This document shows, in pieces, positions 15,661 through 24,329 of a stretch of DNA of 40,773 bases. The DNA lies in assembly GCA_937877085.1 (NCBI GenBank), contig CALEEY010000072.1, positions 1 to 40,773 of the forward strand, written 5' to 3'. The translations under genes were made by a program, and so were the position numbers. The notes under the pieces are model-generated. The model had not been told where the DNA came from, did no database searches, and saw nothing but the letters and a program-made list of their open reading frames with translations. Each line of letters begins with the position of its first letter. Position 1 is the first letter of the stretch. The DNA comes from an uncultured Bacteroidota bacterium. Lineage in GTDB: Bacteria > Bacteroidota > Rhodothermia > Rhodothermales > UBA10348.

Positions 15661-17724
15661 ATGATATTTGCCGCCACGATTCCTTTCCTTAATGAGTTGG
15701 TGGCCCTTTTTGTGGTGAGCGTCCTTATTGCCTACGCGTGTTTTCGGCTCAAATTGGTGCCCATTGCAGGTTATTTGATAGCGGGTGTCGTGATCGGGCC
15801 TAATGCACTTGGCCTTGTTAAAAACCAAGAACTGGTCGACATTCTAGCTGAAGTGGGGGTTGTTTTGCTCCTCTTTATGATTGGGATGGAGCTAGGGCTA
15901 AAAAAGATTCTACGTTCAGGTCGGGCCATTTTTCTGGTGGGTGGACTTCAGGTAGTTTCCAGCATTTTTGTCGTCACGGTCACGCTACTTGCCTTCGGGG
16001 TTAGCTGGAAAGTGGGCATTTACACTGGGTGTTTGGTCGCTTTGAGTTCGACGGCCATTGTGCTAGGCTTGCTTTCGGAACGAAAGGAAACGGATACTCC
16101 GACCGGACGGCTTTCGTTGGCCATCCTCATTTTCCAGGACTTGGCAATCGTTGGGATGGTTCTAGCTGTGCCTGTGCTAGGCTTGGACGGAGGGTCTTTC
16201 ACGGAGGTCCTATTAGTCTTTGGACAAGCCTTGGCGCTGATTGCCGTTGTGCTTTTTTTAGCCCGTAAAGTGGTCCCCAAGATTCTAGAAAGAGTCGCTT
16301 TTACCCGGCGTCCTGAGCTGTTTTTGCTGACAATCGTGGCCATCTGTTTTGGGACAGCGGCAGCATCCAGTTATGTTGGGATTAGTTTGGCATTGGGAGC
16401 CTTTTTGGGCGGATTAGTGGTTAGCGAAAGTCAGTATAGTACGCAGGCCATTAGTGAGATATTACCGCTAAAAACCATTTTCAACGCTGTTTTCTTCGTT
16501 TCGGTCGGCATGTTGTTGGATGTCCACTTCCTATCGCAGAACCTGCTCCTCGTTTTGGCGGCGGCCGGCATTGTATTGTTGATAAAAGCGTTCACCACCT
16601 TTGGCAGCGTACTGGTCCTTGGCTATCCATCGAGAATAGCCGCCACCGTCGGGTTAGGGTTAGCCCAAATTGGGGAGTTTTCCTTTGTCTTGGAACGTTC
16701 TGGAAGATTGGCAGGACTGACGCCTGCAGGCTTGGGCGAGGCGGGAGCTCAAACCTTTTTAGCGGCAACGGTTTTGTTGATGCTGCTCACGCCATTTCAG
16801 ATGCAAATGGGGACCTGGCTGGGCGCCCGACTGTCCCTCCTCCGATTAAGCCGCAGGAAGCGAACATCGTCCCAACCGGTTAGAGGAGTTCAACGCTCCG
16901 AGATCGAAACGGAAGCGCTAAAAAACCATTTAGAAGATCATGTTATCATCATTGGATACGGACCTTCAGGAAGGAGGCTTGTTCAGGTTTTACAAGATCG
17001 GGGCATCCCATTTGTGGTAGTCGAGATCGATCCGTTTAGAACGCGCGAAATGTTTGCAGCGGGTATTCCAGCCATCTACGGGGATGCTGCCCGTGCCCAC
17101 GTGCTAGAGACGGCGGAAATTGCCACCGCCAAACTCTGCGTAATCGTTATGAACGATCCGGGGGTAGTGCCCAGGCTACTTCACCAAGCGCGCCATCTCA
17201 ATCCAACGCTTCAAATAATTGTTCGAACCCGAAATATCGAGTCTATGGAAGCATTGCAAAAACTAGGGGCCGATATTGTTGTGCCAGAGGAGGTTGAAAC
17301 GAGCGTTCGAATCTTTTCACACGTCTTGGGAGCCTACATGATACCTCCTGAAGAGGTGGATCGGCAGATCCAAATTATCCGAGAGCAGGACTATGGGATT
17401 ATGCGTGGCAGTATCCAGGAGGCCCATTTAATGGTTTTGCAGGGTCTGGATGAGGACGGTATGCACACGCGGGTAGTTGCCGTTAGAGCGGCAGCCGACG
17501 CCGATGGAAAAACGCTGGAGCAATTGGCTTTACGTAAATCGTTCGGAATTACGGTTCTTGCGGTTCGGCGATCGGGCAAAACCATAGCAAGCCCCGCAGG
17601 AAATTTTGTTGTTCATGTCGGGGATCGACTCGTGCTGGTAGGTACAGCGGACCATTTTGCTGAAAGTGCTCATTTGTTTAGGCCCGTTGAACTAAGAGCA
17701 GACGAATGGCCCATACCGGAATAA
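15661..17724 (+). CDS. CPA2 monovalent cation:proton antiporter (KefB/KefC type) with RCK domains
   Basis: The 687-residue protein has about 12 membrane segments up to residue ~390 (motifs GYLIAGVVIGPNALGL, GVVLLLFMIGMELGL, SSTAIVLGLLSER, ILIFQDLAIVGM). An RCK/TrkA-N Rossmann domain starts at about 425 (HVIIIGYGPSGRRLVQVLQ, with acidic end VEID), and a TrkA-C domain covers about 590-675. This is the layout of KefB/KefC-type K+/H+ antiporters, which use nucleotide binding to gate efflux. It begins 31 bases after the methyltransferase/ATP-grasp gene. The glutathione-regulated subtype cannot be asserted. Confidence 0.93.
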   Translation: MIFAATIPFLNELVALFVVSVLIAYACFRLKLVPIAGYLIAGVVIGPNALGLVKNQELVDILAEVGVVLLLFMIGMELGLKKILRSGRAIFLVGGLQVVSSIFVVTVTLLAFGVSWKVGIYTGCLVALSSTAIVLGLLSERKETDTPTGRLSLAILIFQDLAIVGMVLAVPVLGLDGGSFTEVLLVFGQALALIAVVLFLARKVVPKILERVAFTRRPELFLLTIVAICFGTAAASSYVGISLALGAFLGGLVVSESQYSTQAISEILPLKTIFNAVFFVSVGMLLDVHFLSQNLLLVLAAAGIVLLIKAFTTFGSVLVLGYPSRIAATVGLGLAQIGEFSFVLERSGRLAGLTPAGLGEAGAQTFLAATVLLMLLTPFQMQMGTWLGARLSLLRLSRRKRTSSQPVRGVQRSEIETEALKNHLEDHVIIIGYGPSGRRLVQVLQDRGIPFVVVEIDPFRTREMFAAGIPAIYGDAARAHVLETAEIATAKLCVIVMNDPGVVPRLLHQARHLNPTLQIIVRTRNIESMEALQKLGADIVVPEEVETSVRIFSHVLGAYMIPPEEVDRQIQIIREQDYGIMRGSIQEAHLMVLQGLDEDGMHTRVVAVRAAADADGKTLEQLALRKSFGITVLAVRRSGKTIASPAGNFVVHVGDRLVLVGTADHFAESAHLFRPVELRADEWPIPE

Positions 17725-17854
17725 CGGTGGTCATTTAATGTTTTTATGGCCCCAAAACTGATTTGGATAGAGGACATCGACCCAGCCAATCCTTCTTTTT
17801 GCTATAATTTAGGTAGGTCTGCCTTAGATTACCGCGTCACACATCACAGGAACT

Positions 17855-20101
17855 ATGTCTACATCGAGCATTTCTGCCGCTTCGGATCGAGGGCACGGCT
17901 TTGGTACCTTACCCGTATTTCTGGCCGCTATAAGCACCATTTTGGGTGCTGTTATGTTTTTGCGGTTCGGGTACGCAGTGGGCCATGTAGGATGGCTCGG
18001 CGCCATTTTAATTATCCTGCTGGGCCACATGGTTACCATACCAACGGCTTTGGCCATTGCTGAAATTGCGACCAATCGAAAAGTAGAGGGCGGGGGTGAG
18101 TATTTCATCATTTCCCGGTCATTTGGGACATCCATAGGCAGCGTAATTGGGGTGTCGCTCTATCTCTCCCAGGCGGTTTCGGTAGCGTTTTACATGATTG
18201 CCTTTGCAGAAGCCTTTACGCCGCTCACACCATGGTTTGAAAAATCGTTCGGAATCGCCATGGATCCTCGATTTATTTCACTGCCTGGGACGGTTGCTCT
18301 CATCATCTTGATGTTAAAAAAAGGGGCTTCGATGGGCGTAAAGGTGCTGTATGTGATTGCGGCAACGCTCGGCATAACCCTTGTCTTGTTTTTTCTGGGC
18401 TCCCCAGTAGATGGTTTTGACCCCGCTTCCGCCAGTTTTTCCCGAACAGTACTCGATCCTGACTCCCTGGTCGTGGTGTTTGCCATTGTGTTTCCAGCAT
18501 TTACGGGGATGACGGCAGGCGTCGGCCTATCAGGAGATTTGGCCAATCCACGAAAGTCTATTCCGCAAGGAACGCTTATTGCCACGATTACCGGCGCTGT
18601 TATTTATGTCGCCATCGTTACCAAATTGGCCTTTTCAGCCAGCCCAGAAGATCTTGCCGGCGATCAGCTTATAATGAGTCGAATCGCATTATGGGGACCA
18701 ATCATCCCGATTGGCCTAGGCGCGGCAACCTTAAGTTCGGCCATCGGGTCCATACTGGTTGCGCCCCGCACGATGCAGGCGCTAGCCACCGATGCCTCGC
18801 TTCCAATAGGAAAGGCTAATTCATGGCTTTCTTTAGGAGTTGGTCCGGTAAATGAACCTCGAAACGCTACCATTCTGACGAGTGCCGTCGCCATCTTCAT
18901 CGTGATTCTGGGCGACGTCAATATTGTGGCCAAACTCATTTCCATGTTCTTTATGGTCACGTACGGTTCGCTTTGCGCCATCAGTTTTCTTGAGAGTTTT
19001 GCTGCACGCCCCAGTTACCGACCAAGTTTTCGGTCCCGTTGGTACATCTCTTTGTTTGGCGCCGTTGTCTGCGTGTTTATGATGTTTCAAATGGACCCCA
19101 TGTACGCGATTTTGTCGCTAATGGTAATGACCGCGCTCTACACGGTCGTGGTTCGCACGCGTGGCGAAGCGGGGCATGACCTGGCCGAAATGTTCGAGGG
19201 AGCCATGTCCCAGCTAACCCGCTATCTGCATCTCAAATTGCAGGTTCGCAGCCGGCACGAAAAAGAAAGGGAATGGAGGCCAAGCGTCATTATGGTAAGC
19301 TCTCGCACATTTGACAGGCGGGCGCCGCTCGAATTAATGCGCTGGATATGCCATCGTTATGGCTTTGGAACGTATCTACATTATGTGCCCGGTATGTTAA
19401 ATAAAACGACCCACCGAGAAAGCATAAAAGAACGAGACCGACTGTTGGAAATGGCTGAAAAACAGAATGGTTCTGTGTATATGGATACCATGGTCGCTCC
19501 ATCAATGCGTTCGGCGCTGGCTCAGAGCCTTCAATTGCCTGGCGTCTCGGGCATCCCGAACAACTCCATTCTGTTTGAGTTTTCAGAGCACGACGGCCCG
19601 GAAGTTGTTGAGGAAGTGGTCGAGAGCTCCCTGTTTTCAGTAGCCGCAGACATGTCGCTGTTTGTGCTACGTCATGGAGACAATCATTTTGGCGATAAAA
19701 AGTCTATCCATATTTGGCTAACCTGGAACGATAGGGCCAATGCCAACGTGATGATCTTGCTATCCTACATCATGTTAGGACACGAGGATTGGAATGGCGC
19801 AGAAATCACAGTTTTCGCGGCATTCCCCAAAGACCAGATCGATATTCAACGCGAGGTAATGGAAGGCTTAATATCCCAAGGGAGACTGCCCATATCCGAA
19901 AAGAACATCCAGTTTCTAGCAACAGACGACGAAGAAGCATTCCGGAAGTTGGTCATTAACAAATCTTCGGATGCCGACATGGCGGTTATTGGATTTGACC
20001 AATCGGGACTTAAGACTCGTAAAAAAGAGGTCTTCTTGAACCACTCGGAATTGGGCTGTGTGTTGTTTGTTTGCGCTAGCGAAGCCATCGATATCGAGTA
20101 A
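17855..20101 (+). CDS. SLC12-like cation-chloride cotransporter/APC permease
   Basis: The 748-residue protein starts with FGTLPVFLAAISTILGAVMFLRFGYAVGHVGWLGA, the first-helix signature of SLC12/Na-K-Cl cotransporter-type APC permeases, and EGGGEYFIISRSFG in helix 3. About 12 helices end near 435. The long cytosolic C-terminal half (about 440-748) is like the SLC12 tail (VIMVSSRTFDRRAPLELMRWICHRYGFGTYLHYVPG, then EISVFAAFP-like strands). Bacterial members are thought to move inorganic ions or amino acids; the substrate is not determined. It is the third large ion transporter in the run SulP-CPA2-SLC12, which suggests a salt or osmotic-adaptation block. Confidence 0.88.
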   Translation: MSTSSISAASDRGHGFGTLPVFLAAISTILGAVMFLRFGYAVGHVGWLGAILIILLGHMVTIPTALAIAEIATNRKVEGGGEYFIISRSFGTSIGSVIGVSLYLSQAVSVAFYMIAFAEAFTPLTPWFEKSFGIAMDPRFISLPGTVALIILMLKKGASMGVKVLYVIAATLGITLVLFFLGSPVDGFDPASASFSRTVLDPDSLVVVFAIVFPAFTGMTAGVGLSGDLANPRKSIPQGTLIATITGAVIYVAIVTKLAFSASPEDLAGDQLIMSRIALWGPIIPIGLGAATLSSAIGSILVAPRTMQALATDASLPIGKANSWLSLGVGPVNEPRNATILTSAVAIFIVILGDVNIVAKLISMFFMVTYGSLCAISFLESFAARPSYRPSFRSRWYISLFGAVVCVFMMFQMDPMYAILSLMVMTALYTVVVRTRGEAGHDLAEMFEGAMSQLTRYLHLKLQVRSRHEKEREWRPSVIMVSSRTFDRRAPLELMRWICHRYGFGTYLHYVPGMLNKTTHRESIKERDRLLEMAEKQNGSVYMDTMVAPSMRSALAQSLQLPGVSGIPNNSILFEFSEHDGPEVVEEVVESSLFSVAADMSLFVLRHGDNHFGDKKSIHIWLTWNDRANANVMILLSYIMLGHEDWNGAEITVFAAFPKDQIDIQREVMEGLISQGRLPISEKNIQFLATDDEEAFRKLVINKSSDADMAVIGFDQSGLKTRKKEVFLNHSELGCVLFVCASEAIDIE

Positions 20102-20179
20102 CAGTTGGCGCGTTGGCGGGCTGGTTTGCTGGTTCGCGTTCAACGGTGCTATGGCCTTACCAAATAAAAAGAGCTCAAC

Positions 20180-20761
20180 ATGAGTATTGAAAAAGCGTTA
20201 AGAAGTCGGGCAGGCTCAAAATGCGAACTGTGTGGTGGCGCCGAGAGGCTGTCGGTGTACGAAGTCCCTCCGGTAGAGATGGCAGGTGTGGATTCAAGCG
20301 TTCTGCTCTGCGAAATATGCCTATCACAAATAAACGATCCTGATTTAGTGGATGTGCACCACTGGCGTTGTTTAAACGATTCCATGTGGAGCGTGGTACC
20401 TGCGGTCCAAATCATGGCTTGGCGGATGTTAACACGTTTGTCTGGTGAAGGATGGCCACAGGGATTGTTGGAAATGATGTATCTGGACGAAGAAACGCTT
20501 GCTCTCGCGCGCGCAACGGGCGAGGGCAACAGCGAACTTCAGGCAGCCAAACACACGGACAGCAACGGCGTGGAGCTGTTAGATGGAGATACGGTCACCC
20601 TGATTAAGGACTTGAATGTGAAAGGCGGTGGTTTTACGGCCAAGCGGGGTACGGCTGTCCGTAATATTTCCTTAGTTCAAGGCAATTCCGATCACATTGA
20701 AGGGAAAGTGAGTGGGCAACAAATAGTCCTTTTGACTAAATACGTGAAGAAATCCAGCTAG
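20180..20761 (+). CDS. PhnA/YjdM-family zinc-ribbon protein
   Basis: The 193-residue protein has an N-terminal four-cysteine zinc ribbon (CELC, Cys15/Cys18; CEIC, Cys44/Cys47) and a middle helix rich in W (SMWSVVPAVQIMAWRML). A C-terminal PhnA/YjdM domain follows (DSNGVELLDGDTVTLIKDLNVKGGGFTAKRGTAVRNI ... HIEGKVSGQQIVLLTKYVKK). The name PhnA is historical; the E. coli homologue is not required for phosphonate use, and the function is poorly defined. It is located before the tandem array and the DEAD-box helicase, with no phosphonate genes nearby. Confidence 0.9.
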   Translation: MSIEKALRSRAGSKCELCGGAERLSVYEVPPVEMAGVDSSVLLCEICLSQINDPDLVDVHHWRCLNDSMWSVVPAVQIMAWRMLTRLSGEGWPQGLLEMMYLDEETLALARATGEGNSELQAAKHTDSNGVELLDGDTVTLIKDLNVKGGGFTAKRGTAVRNISLVQGNSDHIEGKVSGQQIVLLTKYVKKSS

Positions 20762-20809
20762 CCTTGGGAGGCCTGCCGATGAGGGATTTCAAGTGTGGAT
20801 CAGAGGATG

Positions 20810-21114
20810 TGGCGGGAACGGGGAGAGGTGGCGTGATTGAGGGGAGAGGTGGCGTGATTGAGGGGAGAGGTGGCGGGATCAGGGGGGAGGAAAGTTGTTA
20901 GAATGAAGACATGTTTTTTTAGAAGGAAACTGGCGTGATTAGGGGAAAACCGTTGTGATTGAGGCGGAAACAACCGTTTTTCGAAGAAAGATTGGCGCGA
21001 TTGAGCGATAGCTGTCGTGATTTAGGAAGAACTGGCGTGATCAGGGGGAAAATGGCGTGAGTAGCGAAAACCTGGCGCTGTTGGGAGGAAAAATATCGCT
21101 GAGAATGTGAAAAC
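20810..21114. repeat. Degenerate 20-21 bp tandem array, about 15 units, in the helicase leader
   Basis: Units begin at about 20810, 20829, 20850, 20871, 20892, 20912, 20931, 20951, 20972, 20993, 21013, 21033, 21053, 21073 and 21094. The consensus is close to TGGCGTGATTGAGGGGAAAA. Units 2 and 3 are identical; units 5, 6 and 9 are badly eroded. Spacing stays at 19-21 bp even where sequence has drifted. The period is not a multiple of three, so it is not coding. It fills most of the 437-base gap between phnA-like and the DEAD-box helicase gene. There are no spacers, so it is not a CRISPR array. Confidence 0.9.
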
Positions 21115-21198
21115 ATTGTTTTCTGCTCGAAATCTCCCTAACGTTTCTGCATATTCTTCTTGTCATGAATGGCAAGAAAACCCTTCTGTAGTGGTATT

Positions 21199-23133
21199 AT
21201 GAAGGTTATGACCAAAGAAAAAGCACCCCGCCCCGAAGGAAACGACGAAAACCACGAGTCGATTACTTCAGATATCGCGTTTCGCGACCTCAATTTAGCG
21301 CCAGCGTTATTGTCGGCCATTGAAGAGATTGGTTACGAATCGCCATCGCCCATTCAGGCTCAAGCCATCCCGCATTTATTAGCCGGTTTGGATTTACTTG
21401 GCCGCGCCCCGACCGGAACGGGCAAGACGGCAGCATTTGCGCTACCGCTGTTGTCTCGTCTGGATATGAAGAACAACAGTGTTCAAGTGATGGTGCTTGC
21501 GCCTACCCGCGAACTTGCTATTCAAGTTTCCGAGGCGTTTCAGCGTTATGCATCGCACATTAAAGGATTCCACGTTCTGCCGATTTATGGTGGTCAAGAC
21601 TATTCAGGCCAGCTGCGTCAGCTCAGAAGGGGCGTCCACGTGGTGGTTGGAACGCCTGGTCGAGTAATGGACCACATGCGGAAGGGGACGTTAAAGCTAG
21701 ACAATTTGCAAGCTTTGGTTCTTGACGAAGCCGACGAAATGCTTCGGATGGGATTTATCGATGATGTGGAGTGGATTCTAGAGCAGACGCCTGCACAGCG
21801 CCAAATGGCTCTCTTTTCGGCAACTATGCCGAAAGAAATTCAGCGAATCGCGGAGAAATATCTTCGGGATCCACAGCTGATTTCCATCAAAACCAAGACG
21901 GCCACCGCAGCGACCATTCGGCAGCGGTATTGGGGAGTCAGTGGTTTGCACAAGCTGGATGCTTTGACGCGGATCCTCGAGGTAGAGCCGTTCGATGCCA
22001 TGCTGATTTTTGTGCGCACGCGAGTTGCGACCGTTGAGTTGGCCGATCGTCTAGAAGCCCGTGGATATTCCTGCGCTGCTCTAAACGGCGATATGGCGCA
22101 GAACCAACGCGAGCAAATGATTGATCGTATCAAAAAAGGTTCGTTAGACATCTTGATTGCTACGGATGTGGCGGCTCGTGGACTGGATGTAGAACGCATT
22201 TCTCACGTGTTGAACTACGATATTCCAAACGGAGCAGAAGCCTATATCCACCGAATTGGCCGTACAGGCCGTGCCGGACGAGATGGCGATGCCATTTTAT
22301 TTGTGGCTCCTCGCGAGCGCAGAATGCTGGCGGTCATTGAAAAAACGACGCGTCAAAAAATCGAGCGTCTCGAGCTTCCGACGGTCGAAATGGTCAGTAA
22401 CAAACGTATTGCAGACTTTAAGCAAGCGATTAGTGACACTATAGCCAGAGGTGACCTCGAATTTATGCGTGGATTGCTGGAGCAGTACCAGCATGAGCAC
22501 AACATTCCGGCCATTGAAATAGCGGCTGCCCTTTCCAAAATGGCTATTGGGGATCGTGATCTCGTGATGGCAAAGGAAAAACGGCAGTCAGAACGAAGCG
22601 ATCGCAGGTCTCGTGACGATGAACGAGGCGGTGGAGACCGCTTTGGCGGCGCCCGCTCCGGCAGTGACAGAGGCGCCAGCGATCGTGGGGAAACCGGACG
22701 GGATCGTGGAAATGACGGTCCTCCTCGGGACCGAAGTGATCGAGGAGCCCGTGAGGAGCAAGGAGGCAAAAAATTCGGTGGTGAATCTGGTCCACGGCGC
22801 TCTGGGAATCTTCCAAGCCGGGGAATGGAGCGTTATAGAATTGAGGTAGGTTATCAGAATGATGTGAAACCGGGCAACATTGTCGGTGCTATCGCCAATG
22901 AAGCCGGCCTCGACTCCCAGTATATCGGTCACATCGATATTCAAGACGATCACACCTTTGTGGATCTTCCACGTGGCATGCCTTTTGAAGTGCTTCTTGA
23001 GCTGAAGAAAGCTTGGGTTTGCGGAAAGCAGTTAGATATTGCTCCCGTCGAGCAGCCTCGCCCTAAGAAGTTCAAGGAAGGTGGTACAGAGACGCCGAAA
23101 AAGCTGAAAAAGAAAAAGAAGAAAGACGACTAG
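21199..23133 (+). CDS. DEAD-box RNA helicase with DbpA-type RNA-binding domain (DeaD/CsdA-like)
   Basis: The protein has 644 residues from the ATG at 21199; the ATG at 21208 is an equally good start. The Q-motif (FRDLNLAPALLSAI ... SPIQAQAIP), [53 protein letters not shown] and HRIGRTGRAG are all present. A low-complexity tail rich in RDRGG-type residues runs from about 465 to 545. It is followed by a DbpA/CsdA RNA-recognition fold (YRIEVGYQNDVKPGNIVGAIANEAGL ... IDIQDDHTFVDLP) and a Lys-rich end. This is the plan of DeaD/CsdA helicases, which act in ribosome assembly, RNA decay and cold adaptation. The upstream array and long leader suggest post-transcriptional control (inference). Confidence 0.94.
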   Translation: MKVMTKEKAPRPEGNDENHESITSDIAFRDLNLAPALLSAIEEIGYESPSPIQAQAIPHLLAGLDLLGRAPTGTGKTAAFALPLLSRLDMKNNSVQVMVLAPTRELAIQVSEAFQRYASHIKGFHVLPIYGGQDYSGQLRQLRRGVHVVVGTPGRVMDHMRKGTLKLDNLQALVLDEADEMLRMGFIDDVEWILEQTPAQRQMALFSATMPKEIQRIAEKYLRDPQLISIKTKTATAATIRQRYWGVSGLHKLDALTRILEVEPFDAMLIFVRTRVATVELADRLEARGYSCAALNGDMAQNQREQMIDRIKKGSLDILIATDVAARGLDVERISHVLNYDIPNGAEAYIHRIGRTGRAGRDGDAILFVAPRERRMLAVIEKTTRQKIERLELPTVEMVSNKRIADFKQAISDTIARGDLEFMRGLLEQYQHEHNIPAIEIAAALSKMAIGDRDLVMAKEKRQSERSDRRSRDDERGGGDRFGGARSGSDRGASDRGETGRDRGNDGPPRDRSDRGAREEQGGKKFGGESGPRRSGNLPSRGMERYRIEVGYQNDVKPGNIVGAIANEAGLDSQYIGHIDIQDDHTFVDLPRGMPFEVLLELKKAWVCGKQLDIAPVEQPRPKKFKEGGTETPKKLKKKKKKDD

Positions 23134-23153
23134 TCGGGTAAACCCCAGCTACA

Positions 23154-23975
23154 ATGGATTGGAATGCACTTCTTGGGGGTTCGGGCGCGAAAAAGCCACC
23201 ACCGATGAGTCGGACAAAATCTACTGCCCCTTCGAAGACTCGAAGGGTCCAGATTCAAGTAGGCAGTGTGTCGGCTTTAGTGGTCTTTAAAAAGGTCAAA
23301 AACCTTCGGCTCACCATTCGTCCGCCCCAAGGCGATATTCATATCTCAGCTCCCATTCGAATGACACTAGCTCCCATACGAGCCTTTGTCGAGTACCGTA
23401 TGGATTGGATTGAGCAGCACCAAACGGAAATCCGCTCTCGGACGTATCCGCAGCCCATTCAATATGAATCCGGCGATTCCATCCTTGTGTGGGGACAATC
23501 TTACCAGCTCGTCGTGGTCGAAAAGCGCGGTAGAGCCTCCGTCTCATTGACTGATTCAGAGCTCATTTTGACCATTCGTTCCACGGCCACTTCGCTTCAT
23601 CGGGAAAAAGCGGTGCAAAAATGGCTGCGAGAGGTCTTAAGCGAGGCTATTGAATCCCTCCTTCAGGAATGGGAACCGGTCATGAAGGTGAAATCGCAGT
23701 CGTATTCTATTCGGCAAATGAAGACGCGGTGGGGTAGCTGTAACACACGCGCGCATACCATTCGCTTCAATACAGAGCTTGTAAAAAAGCCCATTGAATG
23801 CCTCGAATATGTGGTGGTACACGAGCTTGTGCATCTGCTTGAACGATCCCACAATGCCCGTTTCAAGGCATTTATGGATCAGTTTCTGCCTCAGTGGAGA
23901 CTGATTCAGAAGCGGCTTAACCAGCCATTGTCGGACGGAACGATGGGGCCGGAAAGCGGTGGGAGGGTGGACTAA
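23154..23975 (+). CDS. DUF45/YgjP-family zinc metallopeptidase
   Basis: The 273-residue protein has the DUF45 plan: an N-terminal beta-rich half (VQIQVGSVSALVVFKKVKNLRLTIRPP), then MKTRWGSCNTRAHTIRFNTELVKKP and the zinc site HELVH (223-227) with third ligand His233 in SHNARF. The family resembles SprT/WSS1-type minimal metalloproteases. Physiological substrates are unknown. It begins 20 bases after the DeaD-like gene, so it is likely cotranscribed. The first ~30 residues are an extra, Ser/Lys/Pro-rich leader without a signal peptide. Confidence 0.9.
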   Translation: MDWNALLGGSGAKKPPPMSRTKSTAPSKTRRVQIQVGSVSALVVFKKVKNLRLTIRPPQGDIHISAPIRMTLAPIRAFVEYRMDWIEQHQTEIRSRTYPQPIQYESGDSILVWGQSYQLVVVEKRGRASVSLTDSELILTIRSTATSLHREKAVQKWLREVLSEAIESLLQEWEPVMKVKSQSYSIRQMKTRWGSCNTRAHTIRFNTELVKKPIECLEYVVVHELVHLLERSHNARFKAFMDQFLPQWRLIQKRLNQPLSDGTMGPESGGRVD

Positions 23976-24329
23976 CGGACCCATGAAGGGGTTTTGGCCG
24001 GCGAAGAGCTCGAGGAACCAGCTAAGGGCAAGTGGCGCTACAGGGCGCTAGGAACTTTTCATCTACGCCGCCATTCTAACACTCTGGCCTAACAATCCAG
24101 CTGGTCTAAAAAAAGCCAGCTAGTCTGGTAATCCAGATGCTCCTCGGCGATTGCGCGTGGGCGTTTAAGCATTTCTTGGCATCCCAGCCACTTGTCCGAA
24201 ACGTCACTTCCCGAGCTTGCCTTTCTTTTTTCCCCGTAGGAGGCGCGCCCCCACGGATCCTTTGGCCCTCGTCCGGCACTGTTTACCTATTCCGGATTCA
24301 ACGAGCGCTACCCCTATTTCCCTTATTTT
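23976..24329. other. Non-coding leader between the DUF45 and RhlE-like genes
   Basis: There are 354 bases without a convincing gene. AGCTGG (24100-24105) and CCAGCT (24117-24122) can form a six-pair stem with an A-rich loop, a possible weak end for the upstream transcript. CCAG/CTGG words recur around 24085-24135. The part nearest the helicase is pyrimidine-rich (CTTTCTTTTTTCC, and CCCTTATTTTTT up to the TTG). A long 5' leader of the helicase is plausible; nothing else was recognised. Confidence 0.4.

Noticed and set aside
17746-18063. 105-codon frame at the start of the SLC12-like gene
   Set aside because: Overlaps the transporter in another frame; a TATAAT-like string at about 17803 is not backed by a spaced -35 element.
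20810-21114. Possible CRISPR array
   Set aside because: Units follow each other without spacers, are only 20 bp, and no cas genes are present.
20919-21116. Open frame of 65 codons on the minus strand through the repeat array
   Set aside because: The array period of 20-21 bp shifts the frame every unit; the product only repeats PLITPV-like fragments by chance.
22353-22769. 138-codon minus-strand frame rich in Arg and Ser
   Set aside because: It is the complement of the helicase RGD/RDR-rich tail and has no independent features.
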